A stretch of DNA of 64,000 bases from Cellulomonas xylanilytica. GTDB taxonomy: Bacteria; Actinomycetota; Actinomycetes; Actinomycetales; Cellulomonadaceae. Positions within the stretch are counted from its first letter, which is position 1. Each line of letters starts with the position of its first letter. The notes below the pieces were generated by a model. It did no database searches and was not told the DNA's origin. It worked only from the letters and a program-made list of their open reading frames with translations. Location: NCBI RefSeq assembly GCF_007989805.1, contig NZ_BJUB01000008.1, positions 1-64,000 on the forward strand. Reading direction: 5' to 3'. Below, piece by piece: positions 16,826-25,389 of this stretch. The translations under genes and the position numbers were made by a program.

Positions 16826-18657
16826 TGGCGGGCGTGACGCCGCCGCCCCTCGACCCCGACCCGGCGACGACGGCAGCCCGGGTGCTCGTCCAGACCCTGG
16901 CCGCGCTCGGCGTCGAGGACGTCGTGCTCGCTCCCGGCTCCCGCAGCGCACCCCTCGCGTACGCGCTCGCGGACGCCGCCCGTCCCGACGACCAGCGCCC
17001 CGCCGGGGCGCCCCGCCTGCGCCTGCACGTGCGCGTCGACGAGCGTGCGGCCGCGTTCCTCGCCGTGGGCCTGGTGCGCGCGTCCGCCCACGGCCCCGGC
17101 GACGAGCAGCGCGCCCTCCGACCGGTCGCGGTGGTCACCACGTCGGGGACCGCCGTCGCCAACCTGCACCCAGCGGTCCTCGAGGCCCACCACAGCGGGC
17201 TGCCCCTGCTCCTGCTCACCGCCGACCGCCCGCACGAGCTGCGTGGCACGGGCGCCAACCAGACCACGGAGCAGGTCGGCATCTTCGCCGGCGCGGTCCG
17301 GCTCACGGTCGACGTCCCCGCGCCCGTCGGGCTGCCCGACGAGGCCCGCGGCGTGCGCCGCACCCTCTCGCGCGCCGTGGCCGCCGCGACGGGTGCCCGC
17401 ACCGGCGACCCCGGCCCGGTGCACCTCGACCTGGCGTTCCGGGAGCCGCTCGTGCCGAGCGGTGCGCCGTGGCCGGAGCCGTCGACGGTCGGGCTCACGC
17501 TGGTGCAGGCGCGGCACGTCGCACCCGCGGCCACCACGGGCGCGCTGCCGACGGTCGACGCCGCGGCTCCGGCGCGGCGGGGCGGCGTGGCCACGGTGCT
17601 GGTCGCCGGGGACGGGGCCGGCCCGGGCGCGCGCCGGCTGGCGGAGGTCAACGGGTGGCCCCTGCTGGCGGAGCCGTCGTCCGGCGCACGCGGCGGCACG
17701 CACGCCATCGCGGCGTACCGGCTGCTGCTCGACCACCCGCAGCTGGGCGGAGCGGTGCGCCGCGTCGTCGTCCTCGGGCGTCCCACCCTGTCCCGGCCCG
17801 TGCAGCGCCTGCTCGGCCGGCCGGACGTCGAGGTCGTCGTGATCGCCCCCCGCGGCCGGGACTGGCCCGACGCCGCGCGCAACGCGACCGACGTCCTGCT
17901 CGACCCGCCCGCGCGCATGCGGCAGGGCCGGATGCCCGCCCCCGCCGGGTGGCTCGACGCGTGGCGGACCGCCGACAAGGCCGCGGGGGCCGCGATCGAC
18001 GAGGTGCTCGACGGGCTGGACGCCGGCCGACGCTCGCGCAGCGGCACCCGGGTCACCGGCCCGGCGCTCGCCCGGGTCGTCGCCCAGGTGACCGGAGTCG
18101 GCGACGCGCTGGTGGTCGGCTCCTCGAACCCGGTGCGGGACCTCGACCTGGTGGCGCGCTGGGACGCCCCGCCGGTGGTGCTGGCGAACCGCGGTCTCGC
18201 CGGCATCGACGGGACGGTCTCGACCGCCGTCGGTGCGGCCCTCGGGATGCCGGACCGCCGCGTCCGCGCGCTGCTCGGTGACCTGACGTTCCTGCACGAC
18301 GTCGGCGGCCTGCTGCGCGGCCCGCTCGAGGCGCAGGTGCACCTGCAGCTGGTGGTGGCCAACGACGACGGCGGCTCGATCTTCGCCACGCTCGAACCGG
18401 GGGAGCCCGACCGGGCGGACGTCTTCGAGCGGGTGTTCGGCACGCCGCACGGCGCGGACCTCGCAGCCCTGTGCGCGGGCTACGGCGTCCGGCACACGCG
18501 GGTCAGCGACGTCGACGGCCTGCTGCCCGCGCTCGCGGTCCCGGGACCGGGGCTGAGCGTCGTCGAGGTCCGAGTGGACCGCCTCGGCCGTCGCGCGCTG
18601 GGCGAGCGCATCACGGCGGAGGTCGGGGCCGCGGTCGCCGCCGCGCTGCCCGGCTGA
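16822..18657 (+). CDS. menD: SEPHCHC synthase (2-succinyl-5-enolpyruvyl-6-hydroxy-3-cyclohexene-1-carboxylate synthase)
   Basis: Thiamin diphosphate enzyme of about 611 residues that condenses isochorismate with 2-oxoglutarate. The N-terminal cofactor-activating Glu region is RVDERAAAFLAVGLVRAS, the ThDP/Mg motif is GDLTFLHDVGGLL followed by VVANDDGGSIFATLEPG, and PGSRSAPLAYAL marks the MenD N-terminus. ATG at 16822 overlaps the menC stop; further starts at 16825 and 16834 are possible. This is the first committed step after isochorismate made by MenF in this window. Confidence 0.95.
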   Translation: MMAGVTPPPLDPDPATTAARVLVQTLAALGVEDVVLAPGSRSAPLAYALADAARPDDQRPAGAPRLRLHVRVDERAAAFLAVGLVRASAHGPGDEQRALRPVAVVTTSGTAVANLHPAVLEAHHSGLPLLLLTADRPHELRGTGANQTTEQVGIFAGAVRLTVDVPAPVGLPDEARGVRRTLSRAVAAATGARTGDPGPVHLDLAFREPLVPSGAPWPEPSTVGLTLVQARHVAPAATTGALPTVDAAAPARRGGVATVLVAGDGAGPGARRLAEVNGWPLLAEPSSGARGGTHAIAAYRLLLDHPQLGGAVRRVVVLGRPTLSRPVQRLLGRPDVEVVVIAPRGRDWPDAARNATDVLLDPPARMRQGRMPAPAGWLDAWRTADKAAGAAIDEVLDGLDAGRRSRSGTRVTGPALARVVAQVTGVGDALVVGSSNPVRDLDLVARWDAPPVVLANRGLAGIDGTVSTAVGAALGMPDRRVRALLGDLTFLHDVGGLLRGPLEAQVHLQLVVANDDGGSIFATLEPGEPDRADVFERVFGTPHGADLAALCAGYGVRHTRVSDVDGLLPALAVPGPGLSVVEVRVDRLGRRALGERITAEVGAAVAAALPG

Positions 18658-18688
18658 GGTCGCACGCGAAACTCGCAGCGAATTCCCA

Positions 18689-18719
18689 GGTTCTGCGAAG
18701 CCTGGTTCCAGCCCGGTTC
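18689..18719 (+). promoter_or_regulatory. GGTTC repeats upstream of the HtrA-like gene
   Basis: Three copies of GGTTC lie at 18689-18693, 18704-18708 and 18715-18719 within the 96 bases before the protease gene, partly inside an imperfect inverted repeat (CCAGG...CCTGG, 18687-18705). They may be binding sites for a stress regulator, but neither the factor nor the promoter hexamers can be assigned. Confidence 0.3.
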
Positions 18720-18753
18720 GGTGTGATGTACCTCGACCAAGGAGGGCACACCG

Positions 18754-20382
18754 ATGACGACCACCCCTGAGAACGGCGCGAACGACGCAGCCGACCAGAA
18801 CCCCCAGACGCACCCCACCCAGCCGCTGCCGCCCCTCGGCGCGACGCAGCCGCTGCCGACCACGCCGGCGCACCCGACCAACCCGTTCACGCCGCCGCAC
18901 CCCGCCGCGCCCGCCGACCAGCGTGCCGCGTACGAGGCCGCCCAGCGTGCCGCCGCCGCTCAGCAGCAGGCGCACATGGACCAGTTCGAGGCCGTCCGTC
19001 GCGCCCAGTGGGAGGCCGCCCAGCGCGCCTCCGCCCAGGACCCGGCCACGGCGCAGCAGCCTGCCGCCGCCTACGCCGGCCAGCCCGTCGGGTACCCGGC
19101 CCAGCCCGCGCCCGCACCGCAGGGCGGCGTCCCGACGCAGCGTCGGCGCAACCTGTGGCTGCCGGTGACCTCCGCCGCCGCCGCGGCGGCGATCGTCGCC
19201 GCGGTCGCCACCGCCGGCCTCACCCACGCGCTGTCCGACGGCGACGGCTCGGTCGACCGGCCCGCGTCGCTGGCCACCATCGGCCAGACGAGCAACGACA
19301 CCGTGCCCGTCGCGGAGTCGACGTCGGACGACCCGAACTGGGAGGCCGTCGCCAAGGCGGTCCAGCAGTCGGTCGTCGCCATCCAGGTGAGCGACGGCAA
19401 CGGCGGCGGTGCGCAGGGCTCGGGCGTCATCATCGACGACGAGGGCCACATCGTCACCAACAACCACGTCGTCGCCGGCGCGGACGGCGACGTCCAGGTC
19501 ACCCTGACGGACGGCCGCCTGTTCGACGCGACGGTCGTCGGTCTCGACCCGACGACGGACCTCGCGGTCATCAAGCTCAAGGACGCCCCCGACGACCTCA
19601 AGCCGTCGGCCCTGGGCGACTCGTCCAAGGTCATCGTCGGCCAGCCGGTCATGGCCGTCGGCAACCCGCTCGGCCTGGCGAACACGGTCACCACGGGCAT
19701 CGTCTCCGCGATCGACCGCCCCGTGTCGACCGCGGGCGACGCCAGCAACGAGGCCACGGTCACCAACGCGATCCAGATCGACGCGGCGGTCAACCCGGGC
19801 AACTCGGGTGGTCCGCTGTTCGACGCGACGGGCAAGGTCATCGGCATCAACTCGTCGATCGCCACGCTGTCCAGCGAGTCGGGCTCCATCGGCCTCGGCT
19901 TCGCCATCCCGGTCGACCTGGTAAAGAACATCGCCTCTCAGCTGGTCGAGGACGGCACGGCGGAGCACGCGTTCCTCGGCGTCGGCCTGTCCGACGGCAC
20001 CGCGACGGCCGACGGCGTCACGCGCCGCGGCGCGGTCGTGGAGAACATCACCGAGGGGTCGCCGGCCGCGAAGGCGAAGCTGCAGGCGAAGGACGCGATC
20101 GTCGCGATCGACGGCAAGGCCGTCGGCGGCGCCGAGTCCCTCACCGCCTACGTCCGGTCGCTCGCGTCCGGCGAGAAGAGCACCCTGACCGTGGTCCGCG
20201 ACGGCAAGACCGTCGAGGTCGACGTCACGCTCGCGGTGCGGCCGGAGAACGTCCAGCAGGCTCCGCAGGAGCAGCAGGGCGAGCAGGCTCCCGAGGACCA
20301 GCAGGGCGGCTCGGGCATCCCGGACGGGATGACCCCGGAGCAGCTGTGGGAGTGGTTCCAGCAGCAGGGCGGCCAGGGCTGA
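18754..20382 (+). CDS. HtrA/DegP-like S1C serine protease with PDZ domain
   Basis: Membrane-anchored envelope protease of 542 residues. A Pro/Ala/Gln-rich cytosolic N-terminus (1-130) is followed by one helix (about 134-158) and a trypsin-like domain with catalytic triad His238 ([10 protein letters not shown]), Asp269 (TTDLAVIKL) and Ser351 ([12 protein letters not shown]). One PDZ domain spans about 405-490 ([10 protein letters not shown] to VDVTLAVRP), ending in a Gln/Pro/Gly-rich tail. It probably degrades or refolds damaged exported proteins. The ATG at 18754 has AAGGAGGG upstream. It stands between menD and a long hairpin array. Confidence 0.95.
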   Translation: MTTTPENGANDAADQNPQTHPTQPLPPLGATQPLPTTPAHPTNPFTPPHPAAPADQRAAYEAAQRAAAAQQQAHMDQFEAVRRAQWEAAQRASAQDPATAQQPAAAYAGQPVGYPAQPAPAPQGGVPTQRRRNLWLPVTSAAAAAAIVAAVATAGLTHALSDGDGSVDRPASLATIGQTSNDTVPVAESTSDDPNWEAVAKAVQQSVVAIQVSDGNGGGAQGSGVIIDDEGHIVTNNHVVAGADGDVQVTLTDGRLFDATVVGLDPTTDLAVIKLKDAPDDLKPSALGDSSKVIVGQPVMAVGNPLGLANTVTTGIVSAIDRPVSTAGDASNEATVTNAIQIDAAVNPGNSGGPLFDATGKVIGINSSIATLSSESGSIGLGFAIPVDLVKNIASQLVEDGTAEHAFLGVGLSDGTATADGVTRRGAVVENITEGSPAAKAKLQAKDAIVAIDGKAVGGAESLTAYVRSLASGEKSTLTVVRDGKTVEVDVTLAVRPENVQQAPQEQQGEQAPEDQQGGSGIPDGMTPEQLWEWFQQQGGQG

Positions 20383-20402
20383 GCCCGGTCGTCACCCCCT
20401 GA

Positions 20403-20581
20403 CAGCCGGCGGCCGCCGGGTCACCGTCCCCCCACGGACCCCGGCCGCCGGCTGCACCAGCGGCTCGCACCGCGAGCCGCGCCCCGCGGTCCCACCGGGA
20501 CCGCACGCCGTCCCGACCGCCGCCCCTGCGGGCCGGGACACGGCCTCGGCCGGGACGTCAGCTGCGGCTGGTGTCCCGGCC
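20403..20581. terminator. array of consecutive hairpins between htrA-like gene and menF
   Basis: Hairpin 1 pairs CAGCCGGCGGCCG (20403-20415) with CGGCCGCCGGCTG (20442-20454), 13 bp. Hairpin 2 pairs GCGGCTCGC (20460-20468) with GCGAGCCGC (20472-20480), loop ACC. Hairpin 3 pairs GCGGTCCC (20486-20493) with GGGACCGC (20497-20504), loop ACC again. Hairpin 4 pairs GTCCCG (20510-20515) with CGGGAC (20534-20539). A fifth pairing, GGCCGGGACA (20531-20540) with TGTCCCGGCC (20572-20581), reaches into the menF 3' end. The position between two convergent genes implies termination in both directions. Confidence 0.8.
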
Positions 20582-21910
20582 GAGCGCGTACCGCATGGGG
20601 ACCAGCTTGGCCTCGGACTCCGCCAGCTCGGCCGGCGGGTCGGACGCGGCGACGACGCCGCACCCGGCGAACAGCCGGACGCGCCGTGGGTCCACGGGGT
20701 CGATCGCCGCGGACCGCAGGGCGATGCCCCACTCGCCGTCGCCGTCGGCCCCGAACCAGCCGACCGGCCCGGCGTACCGGGCGCGGTCCATGCCCTCGAT
20801 GCTCCGGATGAGCTCGCGCGCCGCGACCGTCGGGGTGCCGCAGACGGCCGCCGTCGGGTGCAGCGCGGCGGCCAGCGCGAGCGAGGACGGGTGCTCGGCC
20901 CGCCCGGCGTCGCCGCCCGGTGCGCGCAGCACGCCCGTCACGTCGGACGCGAGGTGCAGCACGTTGGGCAGGTGCAGCACGAACGGGACGTCGGGCACGT
21001 TCGTCGACGAGCAGAACGGCTCCAGCGCGTGCGCCACCGACGTCACGGCGTACTCGTGCTCCTCCAGGTCCTTCGAGGAGTGCGCGAGGATCGCCGCGCG
21101 GGCCAGGTCGGCCGCGTCGTCGCCGGTGCGCCGGATGGTCCCCGCGAGCACGCGCGAGGTGACCAGGCCCTTCTCGGACCGCACCAGCAGCTCGGGCGTC
21201 GCGCCGACCAGCCCGTCGACGCTGAACGTCCAGCACGACGGGTACTCGGTCGCCAGCCGCTCCAGGGCCCACCGCACGTCGACGGGGTGCTCGGCGCGGG
21301 CGTGCACGTCGCGCGCGAGGACCACCTTGTCCACGTCGCCGGCCCTGATCGCGGCGATGCCGCGGGCCACGACCTCTTTCCAGCCGTCGGCGCTGACGGC
21401 ACCGTCGGCGTAGACGACGGTGCCCGGGTCGACGGGCGGCACGCGGGGGCCGACGACGTCCCCGAGCTCCGGGGCGGCGTGCAGCCGGGCTCCCGTGGTG
21501 ATGGTCGTGAGCCAGGTCCGCCCGCCGCGGCGCCCCACCACGACCTTGGGGACGACGATCACGCCACCCGCGGCGGACCGGTCGTCGAACGCGAAGGAGC
21601 CGAACGCGACCGGACCGGTGCCGGGCAGCTGCACCTCGTCGCGGACGATCGCGCGGGCCAGCACGTCCTGCCAGGCCCGCTCGGCGTCGGCGAACCGGCC
21701 GGCGCCCGAGACCTCCACGCGCAGCGTCTCGCCCCAGGCGACCAGGCCGTCACCGCGACGGACCCAGGCGAGCGGACGCTCCGTCGGCAGCAGGTCGAGG
21801 AGGTCGTGCGGGTCCGGTGCGCCGGCGTCGCCCAGGCCGTCGAGCGCGACCGTCCGGACGAGGAGCGGCTGCGGGACGGCGTCCGCGGGGGCGGAGGTCT
21901 GCGTGCTCAT
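20558..21910 (-). CDS. menF: isochorismate synthase
   Basis: Chorismate-binding enzyme of about 450 residues that makes isochorismate, the entry to menaquinone synthesis. The C-terminal catalytic domain shows [43 protein letters not shown] and [19 protein letters not shown], the order and spacing of MenF/EntC/DhbC. Siderophore-type isochorismate synthases look alike; the surrounding men genes favour a menaquinone role. The ATG at 21910 is preceded by TACGCT and seven bases. It is divergent from menG with a 72-base shared promoter region. Confidence 0.93.
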   Translation of the reverse strand: MSTQTSAPADAVPQPLLVRTVALDGLGDAGAPDPHDLLDLLPTERPLAWVRRGDGLVAWGETLRVEVSGAGRFADAERAWQDVLARAIVRDEVQLPGTGPVAFGSFAFDDRSAAGGVIVVPKVVVGRRGGRTWLTTITTGARLHAAPELGDVVGPRVPPVDPGTVVYADGAVSADGWKEVVARGIAAIRAGDVDKVVLARDVHARAEHPVDVRWALERLATEYPSCWTFSVDGLVGATPELLVRSEKGLVTSRVLAGTIRRTGDDAADLARAAILAHSSKDLEEHEYAVTSVAHALEPFCSSTNVPDVPFVLHLPNVLHLASDVTGVLRAPGGDAGRAEHPSSLALAAALHPTAAVCGTPTVAARELIRSIEGMDRARYAGPVGWFGADGDGEWGIALRSAAIDPVDPRRVRLFAGCGVVAASDPPAELAESEAKLVPMRYALGRDTSRS

Positions 21911-21982
21911 CGGTTCCAGCGTAGGCCTCGCCACCGGCTCCGCCCTGTCGAAGAGGCCCTGCGGACCTGCGACGATGGACAC

Positions 21983-22678
21983 ATGTCCCGTGCCTCCCTC
22001 GACAAGGACCCCCAGGACGTCGCCGCCATGTTCGACGCCGTGGCCCACCGCTACGACCGGACCAACGACGTCATCTCGCTCGGTCAGGACCGTGCGTGGC
22101 GCAAGGCGACGCTCAAGGCGCTCGACGCCCAGCCCGGCGAGACGGTCCTCGACCTCGCGGCCGGCACCGGGACGTCGGCCGAGCCGATGGCGGACTCCGG
22201 CGTCCGGGTGGTCGCGTGCGACCTGTCCGTCGGGATGCTGGACGTCGGCAAGCGGCGCCGCCCCGACCTCGCGTTCGTCGCGGGCGACGCGCTGCACCTG
22301 CCGTTCGCCGACGCGTCGTTCGACGCGGTGACGATGTCGTTCGGGCTCCGCAACGTCAAGGACGTGGACGCGGCCCTCGACGAGCTGCTGCGCGTGACCA
22401 GGCCGGGCGGGCGGCTCGTCGTCTGCGAGTTCTCCCGGCCCTCCTTCGCGCCGTTCCGGGCGGTCTACCAGAACTACCTCATGCGGGCGCTGCCGCCCGT
22501 CGCGCGCGCGGTCTCCAAGGAGCCCGAGGCCTACGTCTACCTGGCGGAGTCCATCCGGGAGTGGCCGGACCAGCACGCCCTCGGCCTGCGCATCAAGCAC
22601 GCCGGCTGGGAGCACGTCGCCTACCGCAACCTGTCCGGCGGCATCGTCGCGCTGCACAGAGCCACCCGTTCGGCCTAA
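21983..22678 (+). CDS. menG: demethylmenaquinone methyltransferase
   Basis: SAM-dependent C-methyltransferase of about 231 residues (UbiE/MenG family) that performs the last step of menaquinone synthesis. Motifs: [14 protein letters not shown] at the N-terminus, [16 protein letters not shown] for SAM binding, [19 protein letters not shown], and the C-terminal [17 protein letters not shown] at 21983 is preceded by GACGAT and six bases, so the message may be leaderless. It is divergent from menF, followed by a hairpin. Confidence 0.95.
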   Translation: MSRASLDKDPQDVAAMFDAVAHRYDRTNDVISLGQDRAWRKATLKALDAQPGETVLDLAAGTGTSAEPMADSGVRVVACDLSVGMLDVGKRRRPDLAFVAGDALHLPFADASFDAVTMSFGLRNVKDVDAALDELLRVTRPGGRLVVCEFSRPSFAPFRAVYQNYLMRALPPVARAVSKEPEAYVYLAESIREWPDQHALGLRIKHAGWEHVAYRNLSGGIVALHRATRSA

Positions 22679-22683
22679 CGGGC

Positions 22684-22714
22684 GGGCGCTCGCCCTCGTG
22701 GGAGCGGTCCCACG
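22684..22714 (+). terminator. tandem hairpins after menG
   Basis: GGGCG-CT-CGCCC (22684-22695) and CGTGGGA (22697-22703) pairing with TCCCACG (22708-22714) around a GCGG loop follow the menG stop directly; the second stem is followed by a short GATTT run. This is the likely menG terminator and separates it from the exported-protein cluster. Confidence 0.6.
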
Positions 22715-22763
22715 CGATTTGGGCGATTCGCGGTGCGGTCTCCTCATCTGTCCAGGGTGGTAG

Positions 22764-22870
22764 CCCCCGTGTGACGAGGGTCAGGGGGTGATGACACCTC
22801 GGCCCCCCTTATGGACGCGTGTTCAAGTCTCGAAGATCACCACTGCCGGTGGTGTAGCCGGCAACGGCTA
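22764..22870 (+). promoter_or_regulatory. structured leader of the SipW/alternate-signal cluster
   Basis: Within the 207 bases between menG and the first exported-protein gene there are three hairpins: CCCCC (22764-22768) plus TGAC (22772-22775) pairing with GTCA (22780-22783) plus GGGGG (22784-22788) with a GTG bulge; CACCAC (22838-22843) with GTGGTG (22849-22854); and TAGCCG (22855-22860) with CGGCTA (22865-22870) around a GCAA tetraloop. The last two are adjacent and end two bases before the GGGAGG ribosome site, so they could control translation. I could not match this to a riboswitch class. Confidence 0.45.
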
Positions 22871-22885
22871 CGGGAGGCATGGATC

Positions 22886-23455
22886 ATGCGCAAGACGACG
22901 AAGGGCGCCATCGCAGTGGGCGCCGGAGTGGCACTGCTGCTGGGCGGCGCCGGCACGATGGCGGCGTGGCAGCTCACGAGCACCGCGGCCCCCGGCTCGG
23001 TCTCCTCCGGGCAGTTCGACCTGGTGAGCAACACCGGCGCGACGGCGAAGTGGGGCACCGCGACCAACGCGACGACCTGCACCCCGAGCACCGTCGACTT
23101 CCCCGCGGGCGGCAAGCTCGTCCCCGGCGACTGCGTCATCTACACGCAGCCCGTCACGGTCACCGCGAGCGGTAACCGCCTGGTGGCGACGCTGACCATC
23201 TCCTCGGTGGCCAACACCGGCGTCTGGTCCGGCCTCACCGCCTCGTCGGTCACGACGATGGACGCCAACCCGGCCGTCACCGGCTCGGGCAGCCCGTTCA
23301 CGATCACGCCCGGCACCGGCACGGTCAACGCGACCGGCCGCGTGGTGACGACGGTCATCTTCGACCCGGCCACCACGGGCAACACGGGCCAGAACAGCAC
23401 GGCGACGCTCAACGGCGTCTCGCTCGTGCTGAAGCAGACGCAGCCCACCACCTGA
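22886..23455 (+). CDS. alternate-signal exported protein (TasA/SipW-dependent type)
   Basis: 189-residue secreted protein with a SipW-type signal: positive RKTTKG, a Gly/Ala/Val/Leu core (AVGAGVALLLGGAGTMA), then AWQL and the motif APGSVSSGQFDLVSN where TasA-like proteins are processed. The mature part is Thr/Ser/Gly/Val-rich, predicted all-beta, with two Cys (in TTCTPST and GDCVIYT) that could form a disulfide. It resembles the actinobacterial RER_14450-type family of alternate-signal proteins; function unknown. ATG at 22886 has GGGAGG eight bases upstream. It heads a five-gene run with its putative signal peptidase three genes downstream. Confidence 0.82.
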   Translation: MRKTTKGAIAVGAGVALLLGGAGTMAAWQLTSTAAPGSVSSGQFDLVSNTGATAKWGTATNATTCTPSTVDFPAGGKLVPGDCVIYTQPVTVTASGNRLVATLTISSVANTGVWSGLTASSVTTMDANPAVTGSGSPFTITPGTGTVNATGRVVTTVIFDPATTGNTGQNSTATLNGVSLVLKQTQPTT

Positions 23456-23483
23456 TCCCGACGCCTCCCGGTCGCCCGAGCTG

Positions 23484-24020
23484 ATGCCGTCCCGCCTGCG
23501 TCCCGCGCTGGTCGCGTGCGTCGCCGTCGTGCTCCTCCTGGTGGGGAGCACGACGGCGTACGCCGCGTGGTCGCGCGCGACGACGGCGGCGGCCGGCTCG
23601 GTGGCGGGCGGGACGTTCGCCGGCACGGTGACCTGGTCCACGCCGCTGAACCTCGCGGGGATGTACCCGGGCGAGACCCGGGTGGGCGTCGTCCAGGTGG
23701 CACGCACCGCCGGGACGAACGGGCGCTGGGTCTACACGGTCGGCACCCCCACGGTGGCCGTGTCCGGGGCCGCGACGACGGCGAGCACGGCGTTGGCCAC
23801 GCGGCTGACCGTCACGCCGTACACGGCGGGGACCTTCTCGGGCACCACCTGCGGCGGGACGCCCCTCACCCTCGGCGCAGCGAGCGCGGTCCAGGCCCTC
23901 GGGTCGGTCGTGCAGCACTGCGTCGCGGTACAGCTCGCGGCGAACGCCCCTGGCACGGTGCAGGGCGGTGCCGTGGTCGTGACGGTGCCGGTCACGCTCG
24001 AGAACCGCTCCACCAACTGA
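23484..24020 (+). CDS. alternate-signal exported protein 2
   Basis: 178-residue secreted protein. The signal peptide is LVACVAVVLLLVGSTTAYAA followed by WSRAT and AGSVAGGTFAG, the same layout (small-residue box, Trp, then a Gly-Ser/Gly-Phe motif) as the neighbouring exported proteins. The mature part is Thr/Val/Gly-rich with two Cys (FSGTTCGGTP and VVQHCVAV). Function unknown, probably a surface or matrix component cleaved by the downstream SipW-like peptidase. It begins 28 bases after gene 1 with weak ribosome-site sequence (CCCGAG). Confidence 0.78.
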   Translation: MPSRLRPALVACVAVVLLLVGSTTAYAAWSRATTAAAGSVAGGTFAGTVTWSTPLNLAGMYPGETRVGVVQVARTAGTNGRWVYTVGTPTVAVSGAATTASTALATRLTVTPYTAGTFSGTTCGGTPLTLGAASAVQALGSVVQHCVAVQLAANAPGTVQGGAVVVTVPVTLENRSTN

Positions 24021-24037
24021 CCCGACAGGACGGACCG

Positions 24038-24577
24038 ATGAGCTCGCTGGACGAACGTGCCGACGGCCGGGCGACCGCGCCCGCCGGTCGTGCCGTCCGT
24101 CGTGCGACCGGCGTCCTCGGTGTGCTCCTCGCGCTCGTCATGGTGGGCTCCGGGACGGCATGGGCGTGGTGGACCGACGCGCGGTCCGTCAACGCGACGG
24201 CCGGCACGATCGACATCCGGCCGGGCACGCCGACCTGCGTCACGACGGACCCCGACGCGTCCGACGGGTCGAACTCACCGGCGACCATCTCCTGGGCACC
24301 CCCGGTCGTCCCCGCGGGGTCGACCGTGACCTACACGGTGACGGCCGTGCCCGACACCGGCACCACCCGGACGCTGACGCCGTCCCCGAGCACCGCGACC
24401 TCGATGCTGGTCTACCCATCGAACTTCGGTGACAGCACCCGGCCCCACACCGTGACCGTGACGGCGACCGTCACCTTCCCCGGCGGCGCGGTGTGGACGT
24501 CACCGGCGAGCGGCTCGGTGAAGGCGCAGGCCGTCCGGGCGCTGATCTTCTGGCTGAACATGCGGTGCCCGGCATGA
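24038..24577 (+). CDS. alternate-signal exported protein 3
   Basis: 179-residue secreted protein. A hydrophilic N-terminus of about 25 residues precedes the signal core TGVLGVLLALVMVGSGTAWA, then WWTDARSVNATAGTIDI. The SGTAWAWW segment parallels the TasA/SipW cleavage context. The mature domain contains a fibronectin-like Thr/Pro-rich beta stretch (PAGSTVTYTVTAVPDTG) and ends in LIFWLNMRCPA. ATG at 24038 follows an AGGACGGACC stretch; its TGA overlaps the ATG of the signal peptidase gene. Function unknown. Confidence 0.75.
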   Translation: MSSLDERADGRATAPAGRAVRRATGVLGVLLALVMVGSGTAWAWWTDARSVNATAGTIDIRPGTPTCVTTDPDASDGSNSPATISWAPPVVPAGSTVTYTVTAVPDTGTTRTLTPSPSTATSMLVYPSNFGDSTRPHTVTVTATVTFPGGAVWTSPASGSVKAQAVRALIFWLNMRCPA

Positions 24578-25389
24578 CCGCGGTCGCCGAGCGCGACGCC
24601 GAGGCGACGCCAGCCGCCCGCACGCCGCGCTCCGTCGCGCGCTGGGCGGGTGCGGTGCTGTCCAGCCTGGCCCTCCTCGTGGTGGTGGTGGTGGCGCTCG
24701 CGCTGATCGTCATCCCCCTGCTGCTCGGCGCGACGCCGTACACCGTCCTGACCGGCAGCATGCGTCCGACCATGCCGCCGGGGGACCTGGTCGTCACCCG
24801 GCCGCAGTCGCCCGACGACATCTCCCTCGGCGACGTCATCACCTACCAGCTCCGCTCCAACGAGCCCGAGGTGGTGACCCACCGGGTGGTCGGCGTGGGG
24901 ACCACGTCGGAGGGCGAGCGGACCTTCGTCACCCGCGGCGACGCCAACAACGTCGACGACGACCCGATCCTCGCGGTGCAGGTGCGCGGCGTCGTGGTCT
25001 ACCACGTCCCGTACCTCGGCTACCTGAACACCTGGGTCGGGGCGAACCGACCCGGCTGGCTGCTCAAGGGGGTCGCGGGCGCGCTCATCCTGTACGGGAT
25101 CTTCCTCGTGGGCAGCGGCGTGCGAGACCGGTTCCGCCGCCGGAGTGCTGCCGCCACCGACGTGCAGGCGCCCGAGCCGGTACCGGCACCGGGCGACGTC
25201 GTGGAGGCGGCCGAGGTCGCCCCCGCACCGCCGAGCGCCGTGGTGCTCGCGCCCGTCGCCCGGCCCCTCGCGGCCCGCCGTGGTCCCAGGATCACCACCG
25301 GCGTCGTGGTGGTGTGCACGGTGCTGGTCGCCGCACTCGCGCTCGGCGGCCTCGCGACGGCGAGACGCTCGGCGGGTGCACGACCGTGA
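24574..25389 (+). CDS. sipW: SipW-like (ER-type) signal peptidase I
   Basis: Membrane serine protease of about 271 residues. A long N-terminal helix (about 24-51) precedes the catalytic Ser62 in YTVLTGSMRPTMPPGDLVV. The general base is a His, His103 in EVVTHRVVGV, where housekeeping bacterial enzymes have Lys; this marks the ER/SipW type. The downstream box is TRGDANNVDDDP. A second helix lies near 168-185, a Pro/Ala-rich cytosolic loop follows, and a third helix lies near 245-265. It overlaps the preceding exported-protein gene (ATGA) and the following one (GTGA), so all are coupled; its substrates are presumably those neighbours. Confidence 0.93.
   Translation: MTAVAERDAEATPAARTPRSVARWAGAVLSSLALLVVVVVALALIVIPLLLGATPYTVLTGSMRPTMPPGDLVVTRPQSPDDISLGDVITYQLRSNEPEVVTHRVVGVGTTSEGERTFVTRGDANNVDDDPILAVQVRGVVVYHVPYLGYLNTWVGANRPGWLLKGVAGALILYGIFLVGSGVRDRFRRRSAAATDVQAPEPVPAPGDVVEAAEVAPAPPSAVVLAPVARPLAARRGPRITTGVVVVCTVLVAALALGGLATARRSAGARP

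Noticed and set aside
18657..18753. Small gene between menD and the HtrA-like gene
   Set aside because: No frame with plausible start, ribosome site and coding character fits; the stretch looks regulatory.
15997..19968. Minus-strand open frame of 1,323 codons antisense to menC, menD and the HtrA-like gene
   Set aside because: It is the antisense shadow of high-GC coding sequence: Arg/Gly/Asp/Val-rich, no domains, and it covers three clearly identified genes.
22741..22885. Possible c-di-GMP riboswitch ahead of the SipW cluster
   Set aside because: The conserved GCAAA-containing core and matching helices of the c-di-GMP class I fold are absent; it is reported only as a structured leader.
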